The notes beneath the pieces are model-generated. The model made no database searches. It worked only from the letters and a program-made list of their open reading frames with translations, and was not told the DNA's origin. The translations under genes were made by a program, and so were the position numbers. From Agrilutibacter niabensis (GTDB lineage Bacteria; Pseudomonadota; Gammaproteobacteria; Xanthomonadales; Xanthomonadaceae), in assembly GCF_042657165.1 (NCBI RefSeq), contig NZ_JBHSNJ010000002.1, positions 212,589 through 276,588 of the forward strand: DNA of 64,000 nt, written 5' to 3'. Positions 15,943 to 24,902 of this stretch are shown one piece after another (the stretch's first letter is position 1; each line of letters opens with the position of its first letter).

Positions 15943-17427
15943 ATGCCCCCGCATCGCTCCCAGCACGATCCGGAAGGCCTTCGCCTGCCGATCAAGCTCG
16001 ACAGCACGAGCAACGGCGAATTCGTTCCCGTTCCGCTGCAACCCGTGCATCACCACGCACGGCAATTGGCACTTGATGCCGCCACGCACAATGCGCGCCG
16101 ACTCGGGAACTCCCGGCGCGGATTCCTGGTATCGCTGTGCGGCGCGGCCACCGCGCTACTGGCAATGAACGCGGCATTCCTCGCCGGATGCAAGCGCGGC
16201 GGCCGCTACGAGCTTCCACCGCAAGCAGCGCTCGAACCCGCGGCCGCCGAAAGCGTGCTGGCGGGCAACGAGTTCATCTTCGATGTGCAGGGCCACTTCG
16301 TGAACCCCACCGGTGCGTGGACCCGCGGCCTGCCCGATGACGCGCGCCCGTTGAGCTTCGTCGACACCGAAGGCTGCACCGCCGCGGCCGGGCCCGGCCG
16401 GAGCTACCTGCAGTGCGTGGGCCGCGACGAGTTCATCAAGGACATCTTCCTCGACTCCGACACCGACCTGACCGTGTTGAGTTTCGTCCCATCCACGCGC
16501 GAAGGCGAACCGCTGACGATCGAGGAAGCCGCCGCCACCGCCGCACTGGTCGAGAAGATGCAGGGCACGCATCGGCTCTATCTCCACGGCCGGGTCAATC
16601 CCAACCAGGCCGGCGACGTGGAAGACATGGAACGGCTGGCGAAGCAGTTCAACATCGCCGCGTGGAAGACCTACACCCAATGGGGCCCCGACGGCCGCGG
16701 CTTCTTCATGGATGACGAGCCCGGACTGCGCATGATCGAGGAGGCGCGGCGGCTGGGCGTGCGCAACATCGCGATCCACAAGGGCCTGCCGTTCGGGCAA
16801 CGCTCCTACCAGCACAGCACCTGCGTGGACATCGGCCGCGTGGCCAAGCGCTATCCCGATGTCAATTTCCTGATCTACCACTCCGGCTTCGTCACCGGCT
16901 CGGGCGAGGCGGCGTACGACGCGAAGCGCAGCGACGGCATCGATGCGCTGATCACGTCGTTGCGCGACAACGGCATCGGCAAGGGCGGCAACGTCTACGC
17001 CGAACTCGGCTCCACCTGGCGCTTCCTGATGCGCGATCCCGACATGGCCGCGCATGCGCTGGGCAAGCTGCTCACGCACCTGGGCGAGGACAACGTGCTG
17101 TGGGGCACCGACTCGATCTGGTACGGCAGCCCGCAGGACCAGATCCAGGCTTTCCGCGCATTCCAGATCTCGCCGGAATTCCGCGAACGCTTCGGCTACC
17201 CGGAAATCACGCCGGCGATCCGCGCCAAGGTGTTCGGGCGCAACGCCCTGAAGCTGTATCCGGTGCCGCAGGACGTCCTGGACAAGCACCTCGCGCGCGA
17301 TGCAGTGAGTGTCCTGCGCGAGGAGTATCGCAATGCACCGGACCCGCGCTTCACCACCTACGGGCCGAAGACGCGGCGCGAATTCCTGAACCTGCAGCGC
17401 TGGAGCGGAGCGCGCGACGCCGGCTAG
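15943..17427 (+). CDS. Exported amidohydrolase_2-type metal hydrolase with Tat-like signal
   Basis: A 494-aa TIM-barrel hydrolase of the amidohydrolase-related (Amidohydro_2) type. The ATG at 15943 follows a clear GGAG ribosome site. The twin-arginine-like motif SRRGFL lies at about residues 57-62, followed by a hydrophobic stretch (LCGAATALLAMNAAFLAGC) with a possible lipobox. Barrel blocks include FDVQGHFVNP (the usual HxH is reduced to QGHF), LYLHGRVNP, NIAIHKGLP, NFLIYHSGFV and VLWGTDSIWYG, whose Asp is the usual metal ligand. The reaction is unknown; relatives decarboxylate or hydrolyse aromatic substrates. It lies upstream of a dihaem cytochrome on the same strand. Confidence 0.82.
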   Translation: MPPHRSQHDPEGLRLPIKLDSTSNGEFVPVPLQPVHHHARQLALDAATHNARRLGNSRRGFLVSLCGAATALLAMNAAFLAGCKRGGRYELPPQAALEPAAAESVLAGNEFIFDVQGHFVNPTGAWTRGLPDDARPLSFVDTEGCTAAAGPGRSYLQCVGRDEFIKDIFLDSDTDLTVLSFVPSTREGEPLTIEEAAATAALVEKMQGTHRLYLHGRVNPNQAGDVEDMERLAKQFNIAAWKTYTQWGPDGRGFFMDDEPGLRMIEEARRLGVRNIAIHKGLPFGQRSYQHSTCVDIGRVAKRYPDVNFLIYHSGFVTGSGEAAYDAKRSDGIDALITSLRDNGIGKGGNVYAELGSTWRFLMRDPDMAAHALGKLLTHLGEDNVLWGTDSIWYGSPQDQIQAFRAFQISPEFRERFGYPEITPAIRAKVFGRNALKLYPVPQDVLDKHLARDAVSVLREEYRNAPDPRFTTYGPKTRREFLNLQRWSGARDAG

Positions 17428-17560
17428 GCGTGGCAGCGGCCTTGTGCGGCCAGCACGGCGCGCGTGAATTCGTATTCAGCGGGCGGAACCGCCGGCTTGC
17501 TGTCCTTCCGTACCGCCAAGTTGCGTGTGTGCTTCCTGAAGCAACAGGAGCACTTCAGAC

Positions 17561-18463
17561 ATGCGACGTTTCATGAAATGGGCCGGCATCGGCCTGGCCT
17601 TCGTCCTGCTCGGCGTGGCCGGGCTTTTCGCCGTGGCATGGGCCGTGACCGGCAAGGCGATGTCGCGCACCTACTTGGTCAACGACCCACCGCTGCCGGC
17701 CGGCCAGGCGGTTGCGGCCCTGCAACGCGGCAAGCATCTGTTCGACACCCGCGGCTGCGGCGACTGCCACGGCCCGCAGGGTGCGGGACGGGTGATGATC
17801 GACGACCCGGCGCTCGGCCGCATCGTCACATCCAACCTCACCCGCAGCGTGCGCAACCCGGCCTACACCGACGACGCGCTCGCGGCCGCGATCCGCCACG
17901 GGGTCCGTCACGACGGCACGCCGCTGCTGATCATGCCCTCCGGCGACTTCGCCAACCTGGACAACGCCGATGTCGGCGCCCTGGTCGCGTACATGCGGTC
18001 GCTGCCGGCCAGCGACAACGATCCCGGCACCAGCACGGTGCGCCCCATCGGCCGCGTGCTCTACACGCTGGGCAAGCTGCCGCTGTTCCCCGCCGAAAGT
18101 CTCGACCATGCACCGCGCGCACGGCAGGCCCCGCTGACGGCGGTCACGCCCGACTACGGCCGCTACGTCGCCCAATCCTGCACCGGCTGCCACGGCGGCG
18201 ATTTCGGCGGCGGCGTGGTCGTCATTCCCGGCAAGCCGCCGTCGGCCAACCTCACCCCGCATGCCGATGGACTGGCGAATTGGAGCGAAGCCGATTTCCT
18301 CCGCCTCATGCACACCGGCCATCGCCCCGATGGCAGCGCGGTGGATCCGCTGATGCCTTGGACGGTCTACGCCAGGATGGACGATGTCGAGCTGCGCGCG
18401 ATGTGGGCGTACCTGCGCACGATCGATCCGCTGCCGGCGCGCGGCAAGTTGGCCCGGCGTTGA
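17561..18463 (+). CDS. Membrane-anchored dihaem c-type cytochrome
   Basis: A 300-aa periplasmic electron carrier. An N-terminal anchor or signal (WAGIGLAFVLLGVAGLFAVAW) precedes two cytochrome c domains. Haem-binding motifs are CGDCH at 66-70 and CTGCH at 207-211. Methionine axial ligands are likely in MPSGDFANL and LMPWTVYARM. The ribosome site CAGGAG lies upstream of the ATG. It follows the Amidohydro_2 gene with a 133-bp gap that shows no terminator. Dihaem proteins of this kind usually accept electrons from periplasmic dehydrogenases; the partner is not identifiable here. Confidence 0.88.
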   Translation: MRRFMKWAGIGLAFVLLGVAGLFAVAWAVTGKAMSRTYLVNDPPLPAGQAVAALQRGKHLFDTRGCGDCHGPQGAGRVMIDDPALGRIVTSNLTRSVRNPAYTDDALAAAIRHGVRHDGTPLLIMPSGDFANLDNADVGALVAYMRSLPASDNDPGTSTVRPIGRVLYTLGKLPLFPAESLDHAPRARQAPLTAVTPDYGRYVAQSCTGCHGGDFGGGVVVIPGKPPSANLTPHADGLANWSEADFLRLMHTGHRPDGSAVDPLMPWTVYARMDDVELRAMWAYLRTIDPLPARGKLARR

Positions 18464-18469
18464 GTCTGG

Positions 18470-19438
18470 CTACACGCTCCACAACCGGCGCGCTTCTTCC
18501 GCGATGAGGTCGGGGAACTCCTCCGGGAAGAACAGTTTCGCCCCTCCGACGCGACGCACGCCGCGCGAGTTGCCAAAGCAGCGGTCCAGGTAATCCGGGC
18601 TGCCCGCTGAGAAGATGGTGTCGCCCGTGCCCCACACGATCCGCGTGGGCGCCCGGCAACGCCGCAGCTTGGACTCGAACCCCGCGAGCCAGTTGCGCTC
18701 CAGCGCGAGCGCGTAGGCGTGGGTGCGCTCGGGCGCAGCCACCAGCGGCGAAAGGTAGTAGTCGATCGCCTCGTCGCTGGGATTGTGCGGATGGGTGAAG
18801 GTCATGCCGCCCAGCCCCTGCGCGGAACGCGCCAGCGTCTTGTCCGCCAGCCAGGGTGCGAGCCACTGCGAAACGAACTCGCCCTTCCTTGCAAGTTCCA
18901 GCACCGGCAGCAACGCCGGTGGCGGGCAGTCGGGTTCGGCATCGCAGTTGGTCAGCAACAGCGTGCGCACGCGATCGGGGTAACGCACGACGAACATCTG
19001 CGCCGCCGCGCCGCCGCTGTCGTTGGCCACCAGGTCGACCGTCGCGATCCCAAGCGCATCAAGCAGCTCCGCCAGCATGTCCACCTGTGCGTCGGGCGCG
19101 ACGCTCTGGCCCGGGGCGACTTCGGTGTAGCCCAGGCCGAGCAGATCGGGCGCGATGCAGCGGCGGTAGGGCGACAGGCGATCGATCGCTCCCCGCCACT
19201 GGAAACTGTTGAGCGGAAACCCGTGCAGGAACAGTGCCGCCGCGCCGTTGCCCCTATCGATGCAGGCGATGTTGCCGAAGCGCGTCTTCACCATGCGCCG
19301 CTGGATACGGTATGCGGCGGCGTCCAATGGCAAGGCAACGGACGAAGGGAGATCGCGGACCACTCCCGAAGAACACGCGGCCAAGGCACCGAAAGCCATC
19401 GCGCCGGTGGCCATGACGATGAAATCGCGACGATGCAT
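18470..19438 (-). CDS. Exported alpha/beta hydrolase, haloalkane-dehalogenase-like
   Basis: A 322-aa alpha/beta-fold hydrolase. I start at the ATG at 19438 because it has a GGAG ribosome site and opens into an RR-containing signal (MHRRDFIVMATGAMAFG) with a lipobox-like AAC. The oxyanion block is LFLHGFPLNSFQW. The nucleophile elbow is ANDSGGAAAQ, so the nucleophile is Asp140, as in haloalkane dehalogenases, not Ser. The usual C-terminal catalytic His block (GHFP-like) reads KLFFPEEFPD, without His. The cell role is unknown. It diverges from an HTH regulator across a triple-repeat operator, which suggests direct control by that regulator. Confidence 0.82.
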   Translation of the reverse strand: MHRRDFIVMATGAMAFGALAACSSGVVRDLPSSVALPLDAAAYRIQRRMVKTRFGNIACIDRGNGAAALFLHGFPLNSFQWRGAIDRLSPYRRCIAPDLLGLGYTEVAPGQSVAPDAQVDMLAELLDALGIATVDLVANDSGGAAAQMFVVRYPDRVRTLLLTNCDAEPDCPPPALLPVLELARKGEFVSQWLAPWLADKTLARSAQGLGGMTFTHPHNPSDEAIDYYLSPLVAAPERTHAYALALERNWLAGFESKLRRCRAPTRIVWGTGDTIFSAGSPDYLDRCFGNSRGVRRVGGAKLFFPEEFPDLIAEEARRLWSV

Positions 19439-19505
19439 CTTCGCTGCTCCGTTGTGGTCGATGGCGGCGATGATTCGCCGCCGCGCGCACCGCGGCAATG
19501 ACGTG

Positions 19506-19539
19506 GCAGGTCATGGACCCATGACCTGCGAGGTCATGG
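19506..19539. promoter_or_regulatory. Triple AGGTCATGG operator between divergent genes
   Basis: The nonamer AGGTCATGG occurs three times: forward at 19508-19516, inverted at 19519-19527, forward at 19531-19539. The first two form a perfect 11-bp inverted repeat (GCAGGTCATGG-AC-CCATGACCTGC). It lies between the hydrolase start (19438) and the HTH regulator start (19571), which is the expected place for a regulator-binding site that controls both. Confidence 0.75.
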
Positions 19540-19570
19540 TCCGTGTGACGCGTCGGCGTATCCTTTGGGC

Positions 19571-20431
19571 GTGGACTCCCTCGCCGCGACCGCCCGCAAA
19601 CCTCCCGCACCCGCACCCGCGCACGTCGGCGTGCTGCTGCGCGAATGGCGCGCGGCGCGGCGGCTGAGCCAGCTCGATCTCGCGCTCGCAGCCGAGGTGT
19701 CCACGCGCCACCTCAGCTGCATCGAAACCGGCAAGGCCCAGCCCAGCCGCGAGATGCTGGAACGCCTCGCCGACACGCTCGACATGCCCCTGCGCGAGCG
19801 CAACGCGTTGCTGGTCGCCGCAGGCTACGCGGCACGCTACCCGGAAAGCACACTGGGCACACCCGAGCTCGAACGCGTGCGGCGCGCGATCGAATTCATG
19901 CTGCAGCAGCAGGAGCCGTTCCCGGCCTTCGTGCTGAACCGCCGGTGGGACGTGCTGATGGCCAACCGCGCGGCATTGCGCGTCAACCGCTTCGTCATGC
20001 GCGACCGCGCCAGCGCGCACGGCAACATGATCCGGCAGATCTTCGATCCCGCCGACCTGCGCCCCGCGGTCGCGAACTGGGAGGAAGTCGCGGGCGACCT
20101 GATCCGCCACCTGCACGACGCCGTAGCGGCTGCGCCATCCGACCACGTCGCGCGCGCCCTGCTCGATGAAGCGCTCGCCTATCCGGGCGTGCCCTCGCGC
20201 TGGCACATGCGTGAACTCGATGCCGCGCCCCTGCCGCTGCTGACCACGGTGCTGCGCCGCGACGAGCACGAACTGCGCTTCTTCTCCACCATCACCACGT
20301 TCGCCACCTCGCGCGACGTGACCCTGGACGAACTGCACATCGAGTGCTGCTTTCCCGTCGACGAGGCCACGGCCGAACTATGCCGGGAACTGGCGAAGCA
20401 GATGCCGGACCCGCCGCTCAACGGGCCGTAG
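19571..20431 (+). CDS. XRE-family HTH regulator with MmyB-like ligand-binding domain
   Basis: A 286-aa transcriptional regulator. The N-terminal Cro/CI-type HTH covers about 20-75 (LREWRAARRLSQLDLALAAE, then STRHLSCIETGKAQPS). The remaining 200 residues match the MmyB-like C-terminal domain (FPAFVLNRRWDVLMANRAA, ELRFFSTITTFATSRDVTLD), a PAS-like fold that binds small molecules or fatty acids in relatives. The start is taken as GTG at 19571; a TTG two codons earlier is also possible. It is divergent from the alpha/beta hydrolase and probably binds the operator at 19506-19539 to control itself and that gene. Its last 14 bp overlap the convergent sterol desaturase gene. Confidence 0.87.
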   Translation: MDSLAATARKPPAPAPAHVGVLLREWRAARRLSQLDLALAAEVSTRHLSCIETGKAQPSREMLERLADTLDMPLRERNALLVAAGYAARYPESTLGTPELERVRRAIEFMLQQQEPFPAFVLNRRWDVLMANRAALRVNRFVMRDRASAHGNMIRQIFDPADLRPAVANWEEVAGDLIRHLHDAVAAAPSDHVARALLDEALAYPGVPSRWHMRELDAAPLPLLTTVLRRDEHELRFFSTITTFATSRDVTLDELHIECCFPVDEATAELCRELAKQMPDPPLNGP

Positions 20432-21284
20432 TATCGGGCCCCGCATCGGCGCGCGGGTGCGACAGCGCGCGTTCGGGTGGACAGAACAGCTGCCAGATCG
20501 CACCGCGCCACCCGCGCGCGCGCATCGCATCGCGGAACATCGCGATCCATTCGTGGAAGGTCAGTCGGATCGGATTGTGGCCATGGACCTGCCCCACGAT
20601 GCCGTATTCGCACGGCACCTGCGGGTCCTCCTCCACGAAACTGCCGAACAGCTTGTCCCAGATGATCAGCACGCCCGCGTAGTTGCGGTCGATGTACTTC
20701 GCATTGCGCGCGTGGTGCACGCGATGGTGCGAGGGCGTGTTGAACACGTGTTCGAGCCACCCCAGGCGCCCCACCGCCTGCGTGTGTACGAAGAACTGGA
20801 AACCCAGGTTGATCGCCACCACCGCCACGATGTGCGTGGGCTCGAAGCCCAGCCACGCCAGCGGCAGCCAGAACAGCCACATGCCGGAAATGGGATAGGT
20901 CAGGCTCTGCCGGAACGCCGTCGACAGGTTCAGGCGTTCGGACGAGTGATGCGTCACGTGCGAGGCCCACAGCCAGCGGATGCGATGGCTGGCGCGGTGG
21001 AACCAGTAGTAGAAGAAGTCCTGCGCAAGGAACAACCCGGCGATGGTCCACGGCGACGCCGCGGGCAGGTCAAAGACCCGATGCCGGTAGACGGCGTAGT
21101 AGACGCCGATCACCACCAGCCATGCGATCGCATCGGCCACCTGGTGCATCAGCGCCAGCGCGGCGTTCGACAGCGTGTCGATACCGCTGTACATGCCGGG
21201 CCTGCGCCGGTGCCAGTACCACGCCTCCAGCGCGACCAAGGCCAGGAACACCGGCGCCATGCCGAACAGGATCCACTTCTCCAT
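20418..21284 (-). CDS. Sterol desaturase family protein (fatty acid hydroxylase superfamily)
   Basis: A 288-aa integral-membrane di-iron enzyme. The eight-histidine pattern is present: HRASHR, HVTHHSSE and HHRVHH, with a further HGHN near the C-terminus. The ATG at 21284 is chosen because the hydrophobic N-terminus (MEKWILFGMAPVFLALVA) begins there and a strong ribosome site (GGGGAAG) precedes it. Bacterial members hydroxylate or desaturate lipids, carotenoids or hopanoid-like molecules; the substrate is unknown here. It diverges from the CPBP protease gene. Confidence 0.87.
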   Translation of the reverse strand: MEKWILFGMAPVFLALVALEAWYWHRRRPGMYSGIDTLSNAALALMHQVADAIAWLVVIGVYYAVYRHRVFDLPAASPWTIAGLFLAQDFFYYWFHRASHRIRWLWASHVTHHSSERLNLSTAFRQSLTYPISGMWLFWLPLAWLGFEPTHIVAVVAINLGFQFFVHTQAVGRLGWLEHVFNTPSHHRVHHARNAKYIDRNYAGVLIIWDKLFGSFVEEDPQVPCEYGIVGQVHGHNPIRLTFHEWIAMFRDAMRARGWRGAIWQLFCPPERALSHPRADAGPDTTAR

Positions 21285-21432
21285 TTCTTCCCCTTTCCTT
21301 CGCGGCGGCGCGCACGGCGAGTCTGCCGGCTCACCCGGACCGCGTCCAGACTGTGCCGTATGGTTTCCTTCAGGGGTCCAGTGCCACTCGTTGGGCGACC
21401 AACGGATCACGCCGCCGGTCGGCGTCCCCGGC

Positions 21433-22365
21433 ATGCTTGGCCGCATGCACACCCCGCGAACCCCTGCATCACGCGCCGCTGCCCTCGCCCTGATCGTCGC
21501 CGGCGCGGCCTACGTCGCCGCCCTTTTCGTGCTGCAGCGCGAACCCGGCTTCAGCCTGGCCGAACCGCTGTTCCTGTTCGCCCTGCTCGGCGTGGCGTTT
21601 CCACTGCTCGCATGGGTGTGCACGCTCAAGCCGGGCGCCGCACCACCACCGCGCGAAGCCAGACAGCTCCCTCGCGTGCTGCTGTACCTCGCCGTGTTCG
21701 CGCTGGCGGTACTCGGCTGGGGCTTCAGCTGGGTCAATGCCACGTTCCCCCAGGAGCCGGGACAATCGATCGCGCAGCTCGCAGTGAAGCTGGTGACGAT
21801 GGTGCTGTTGCCGGCCTGGCTGTTCCTCGGCTTCCAGCTCGACACGCGGGCGCGCCTGCAACCGCGTCGGTTGCTGCTGGTCTTCGTCGTGATGTCGCTG
21901 GCGTACCTCGCGATGCAGGCCGTGTTCGGACGCGGCCTGGTCACGCTGCGCGAGCTCTCGCCGTCGGCGGCGACGTTGGCGTGGGCGATTCCCCTGTGCT
22001 GGCTGTGGCAGACGCTCGAAGCCGGGCTGTGCGAGGAAGTGCTGTTCCGGCGCATCCTGCAGGAAAAGATCGCCCTGGCGAGCGGATCGCAGGTCGCGGC
22101 CGTGGCCTGGGCTTCCCTGCTGTTCGGCCTGGCCCACGCACCAGGCCTCTGGCTGCGCGGCGGCCACCTCATGGAAGGCGTCGCGCATGCCACGCCGACG
22201 TGGGCGATCGCGTATTCGATCGTGATGATCGCGCCAGCCGGCATCGCCTTCGGCGTGCTGTGGGCGCGCACGCGCTCGCTGTGGCTGATCGTGCCACTGC
22301 ACGGCATGGTCGACCTGCTGCCGCAGCTGGCGCCCTTCATCCGGGCGTGGACCGGCGGCGGCTGA
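21433..22365 (+). CDS. CPBP-family intramembrane glutamic protease
   Basis: A 310-aa membrane protein of the Rce1/CAAX-like ABI superfamily, with about eight helices. All three family motifs are visible near the C-terminal half: EEVLFR (EExxxR), FGLAHA (FxxxH) and HGMVD (HxxxD). The start may be the ATG at 21433 or the one at 21445; neither has a strong ribosome site. Bacterial members have been tied to bacteriocin immunity and peptide processing, but nothing in the neighbourhood points to a bacteriocin. Confidence 0.85.
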   Translation: MLGRMHTPRTPASRAAALALIVAGAAYVAALFVLQREPGFSLAEPLFLFALLGVAFPLLAWVCTLKPGAAPPPREARQLPRVLLYLAVFALAVLGWGFSWVNATFPQEPGQSIAQLAVKLVTMVLLPAWLFLGFQLDTRARLQPRRLLLVFVVMSLAYLAMQAVFGRGLVTLRELSPSAATLAWAIPLCWLWQTLEAGLCEEVLFRRILQEKIALASGSQVAAVAWASLLFGLAHAPGLWLRGGHLMEGVAHATPTWAIAYSIVMIAPAGIAFGVLWARTRSLWLIVPLHGMVDLLPQLAPFIRAWTGGG

Positions 22366-22423
22366 ATTCAGAGGCCGCTGTGGACCAGCCGGAGCAGCGG
22401 TTCGTTGATCGATGGCGACCTGG

Positions 22424-23101
22424 TCAAGCGTGCTTGAGCGACCAGAAACCGATGTCGCGGCGATGGCGGAAGCCGATCTGTTCGTACAACTGCTTCGCCC
22501 GGGTGTTCTCGTGGCTCACGTGCAGGAACGGGGTGCGTCCGCGCGCAAGCGTGTCGTTGGCAAGCATCGCCGTGAGCCGCCTCGCGTAGCCGCGCCCATT
22601 GAAGTCGGGGTGGGTGCAGATCGCGCTCATCTCGGTGTACGCCTCCGTTCCCAGCCGCTCGCCGATGATCGCGGCCAGCCTGCCCTCCTGGTAGATGCCG
22701 AAGTATCGGCCCATCTCCATGGTGCGTGCGCGGAAATAATGCGGATACACCAGCGCGGTCAGCGCCAGCACGTCGGCGCGATGCGCGTCCGAGAGCGGGA
22801 TGATCCCGGGGCCGTCGACGACGTCGAGCGGCGCCGTGCACACCATCTGCGCCAGCGGGCGAAAAGCCTCCAGCTGCCATCCGTCCGATACCACCGGCGC
22901 GACGCCGAGCAGATACACGCTTTCACCGGACGCCACGAGCGGCGTCAAGGCTTGCGCGATGTCCACGCCCGCATGCGCCACGCCGAGAAATGGCGCGAAC
23001 TCCGCTGGATAGCGCGCCGCCTCGCCATTCAGCAAGGCGATGTCGCGATGCCGCGTGCGCAGCGAGCTCCAGAAGGGGTTGTCGAGTTCAGGCGCAATCA
23101 T
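22424..23101 (-). CDS. GNAT-family N-acetyltransferase
   Basis: A 225-aa protein whose C-terminal half is a GNAT acetyltransferase: FGIYQEGRLAAIIGERL, SAICTHPDFNGRGYARRL (the acetyl-CoA pyrophosphate loop, with R/Q-x-x-G-x-G/A variant GRGYA) and NTRAKQLYEQIGFRHRRDI. The N-terminal half (MIAPELDNPFWSSLRTRHRD) matches the FR47/YkwB-like arrangement, in which a pseudo-GNAT domain precedes the active one. It may acetylate a small molecule or peptide amine. It lies downstream of the sugar dehydrogenase gene on the same strand with an 83-bp gap. Confidence 0.85.
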   Translation of the reverse strand: MIAPELDNPFWSSLRTRHRDIALLNGEAARYPAEFAPFLGVAHAGVDIAQALTPLVASGESVYLLGVAPVVSDGWQLEAFRPLAQMVCTAPLDVVDGPGIIPLSDAHRADVLALTALVYPHYFRARTMEMGRYFGIYQEGRLAAIIGERLGTEAYTEMSAICTHPDFNGRGYARRLTAMLANDTLARGRTPFLHVSHENTRAKQLYEQIGFRHRRDIGFWSLKHA

Positions 23102-23184
23102 TCGCGATACCCGGGAGAGACGTGGCGACGCCACTCCCGGTATGTTCGGTTGCCGCACGCCCGGATGGCAACCGGCGGCGCTGG

Positions 23185-24771
23185 TCAGCGGTGCAACACC
23201 GCCAGCAACTTCTGCGCCAGCGATGATGTCCCCGCCATGGGCTCGATGACGAAAATATCGCCATCCAGGTCCACCAGGTAGAGGTTGCCCATTTCGTCCA
23301 GGCCGAAACTCACCAGGTTGTCGAAACTTCCGGCGTTGGGAGCGAAGTCGGCATTGCGCACGGTGAACCCGGAACTCGCCAGTGTGGTTCCCTGCATCAC
23401 GCGCGACGTCGGGATCGTCCAGACGTTGGGGAAGATGAAGTCGGCGAACACATACAGCCCCTGCAACTGTTCGACGCGGCCGCGATAGACATGGCCCCCG
23501 ATCACCGTGTTGCCCTGCCTGGTTCCCGAGCCATGGAAGTATTCGGCGACCGGTGGCGTCAGGCCCGCCGTGGACCCGCCGCGATACGCAGCCGTCCCTT
23601 CGAGGATCGGCCAGCCGAAATTGGCGCCGGCGTCCTCCGGACGCAACAGGTCGACTTCCTCGACCGCGCCCTGCCCGACATCGGCGATCCACAGGTTCCC
23701 GGTCACGGGATCGAAGGTATTGCGGAACGGATTGCGCAGGCCATACGCCAGCACTTCCGGCGCGCCGCCGCCGTTCGCGAACGGATTGCCGGCGGGTATG
23801 CCGTAGTCGCGCACGGAATCGCCCGGGAAGTCGTCGCGCGACGGATCGATCCGCAGGATCTTGCCCAGCAGGGTGTTGCGGTTCTGCCCGTTGTTGTCGG
23901 GATCACCCGAGCCGCCGCCGTCGCCGATGGCTATGTGCAGCAAGTCGTCGGGGCCAAAGCCGATCCAGCCGCCGTTGTGGTTGTTGCGTGGGTGCGCGAC
24001 GCTCAGGATCACATCGCCGGTCGCGGGATCGCCGCGATTGCGATCGCCTCCGAAGGTGCGGTAGCGACGCACCTGGATGGTTCCGCCGGCCACCGTGACG
24101 TACACGTAGAACGTGCCGGTCGTGCGGAAATCCGGTGCGGTCGCGAAGCCGAGCAGGCCCCGCTCTCCATCGGTCGACAGCTGCCCGGTGAGATCGAGGA
24201 AAGGCGTCGGTGCAACCGTTCCAGCGGACGGGGTGAGGATCAGGATGCGGCCGCCGAGTTCGGCGACGAAGACCCGTCCGGTCCCATCGGGAACCGGCGC
24301 CAGGAATGCCGGCTGGTTGAGGTTGGCCACCACCCGGCGCACCTGGAACGCGGTTTCGGCGACATCGGTCACCGCCACCGATAGCGATCGGGTCGCGCTG
24401 GCCTGGCCGTCGCTGACCGCCAGGTCGACCTGATAGACGTTGTCGCTGTTGTTGTCCGCCGGCATCTCGAAGTCCGGCGGCGACACGAACGACAGCCCAC
24501 CGGAGGTGGTGATGGCGAAATGCGCGCGATCCACGCCACCCGACAGCGAGAACGTGAGCGTGTCTCCGTCCGGATCGGTTGCCGTTGCGGTGTAGAAGGC
24601 ACCCACGCTGTTCTCCGGCACGGTGGCCGTGCCCGATGAAGTGAACGTGGGCGGCTGGTTCATGGCGGGCGGCGGGGTGGAACCGCCGTCGCTTCCGCCG
24701 CCGCCACCGCAGCCCGGCAGCGCCGATGCGATCAGTACAATTCCCAACCCAAGCCGCCACGACGTCGCCAT
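23185..24771 (-). CDS. PQQ-type sugar dehydrogenase lipoprotein with cadherin-like domain
   Basis: A 528-aa exported protein. The signal peptide ends in a lipobox (ALPGC), followed by a Gly/Ser/Pro linker. Residues about 38-135 form a cadherin-like domain (NQPPTFTS, ATATDPDGDTLTF). From about 145 on is a six-bladed glucose/sorbosone dehydrogenase beta-propeller. Its blocks are GLLGFATAPDF, HNGGWIGFGPDDLLHIAIGD, LRNPFRNTFDP and YVFADF. Such enzymes oxidise aldoses or alcohols in the periplasm or at the surface, using PQQ. PQQ synthesis genes are not in this window. It probably stays membrane-anchored facing the periplasm or the outside. Confidence 0.88.
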   Translation of the reverse strand: MATSWRLGLGIVLIASALPGCGGGGGSDGGSTPPPAMNQPPTFTSSGTATVPENSVGAFYTATATDPDGDTLTFSLSGGVDRAHFAITTSGGLSFVSPPDFEMPADNNSDNVYQVDLAVSDGQASATRSLSVAVTDVAETAFQVRRVVANLNQPAFLAPVPDGTGRVFVAELGGRILILTPSAGTVAPTPFLDLTGQLSTDGERGLLGFATAPDFRTTGTFYVYVTVAGGTIQVRRYRTFGGDRNRGDPATGDVILSVAHPRNNHNGGWIGFGPDDLLHIAIGDGGGSGDPDNNGQNRNTLLGKILRIDPSRDDFPGDSVRDYGIPAGNPFANGGGAPEVLAYGLRNPFRNTFDPVTGNLWIADVGQGAVEEVDLLRPEDAGANFGWPILEGTAAYRGGSTAGLTPPVAEYFHGSGTRQGNTVIGGHVYRGRVEQLQGLYVFADFIFPNVWTIPTSRVMQGTTLASSGFTVRNADFAPNAGSFDNLVSFGLDEMGNLYLVDLDGDIFVIEPMAGTSSLAQKLLAVLHR

Positions 24772-24902
24772 CAGAGGGTCTCGGCACCGGACCTGGCGAA
24801 GGGTCCTACCTGCGCCGCTCCAATCGTGTGAAGACAGCAGAATGGCGGCAACACGCCACCGGAGCCGAACGGTTGCACCATCGGGCGGCTAGACTTGATG
24901 CC

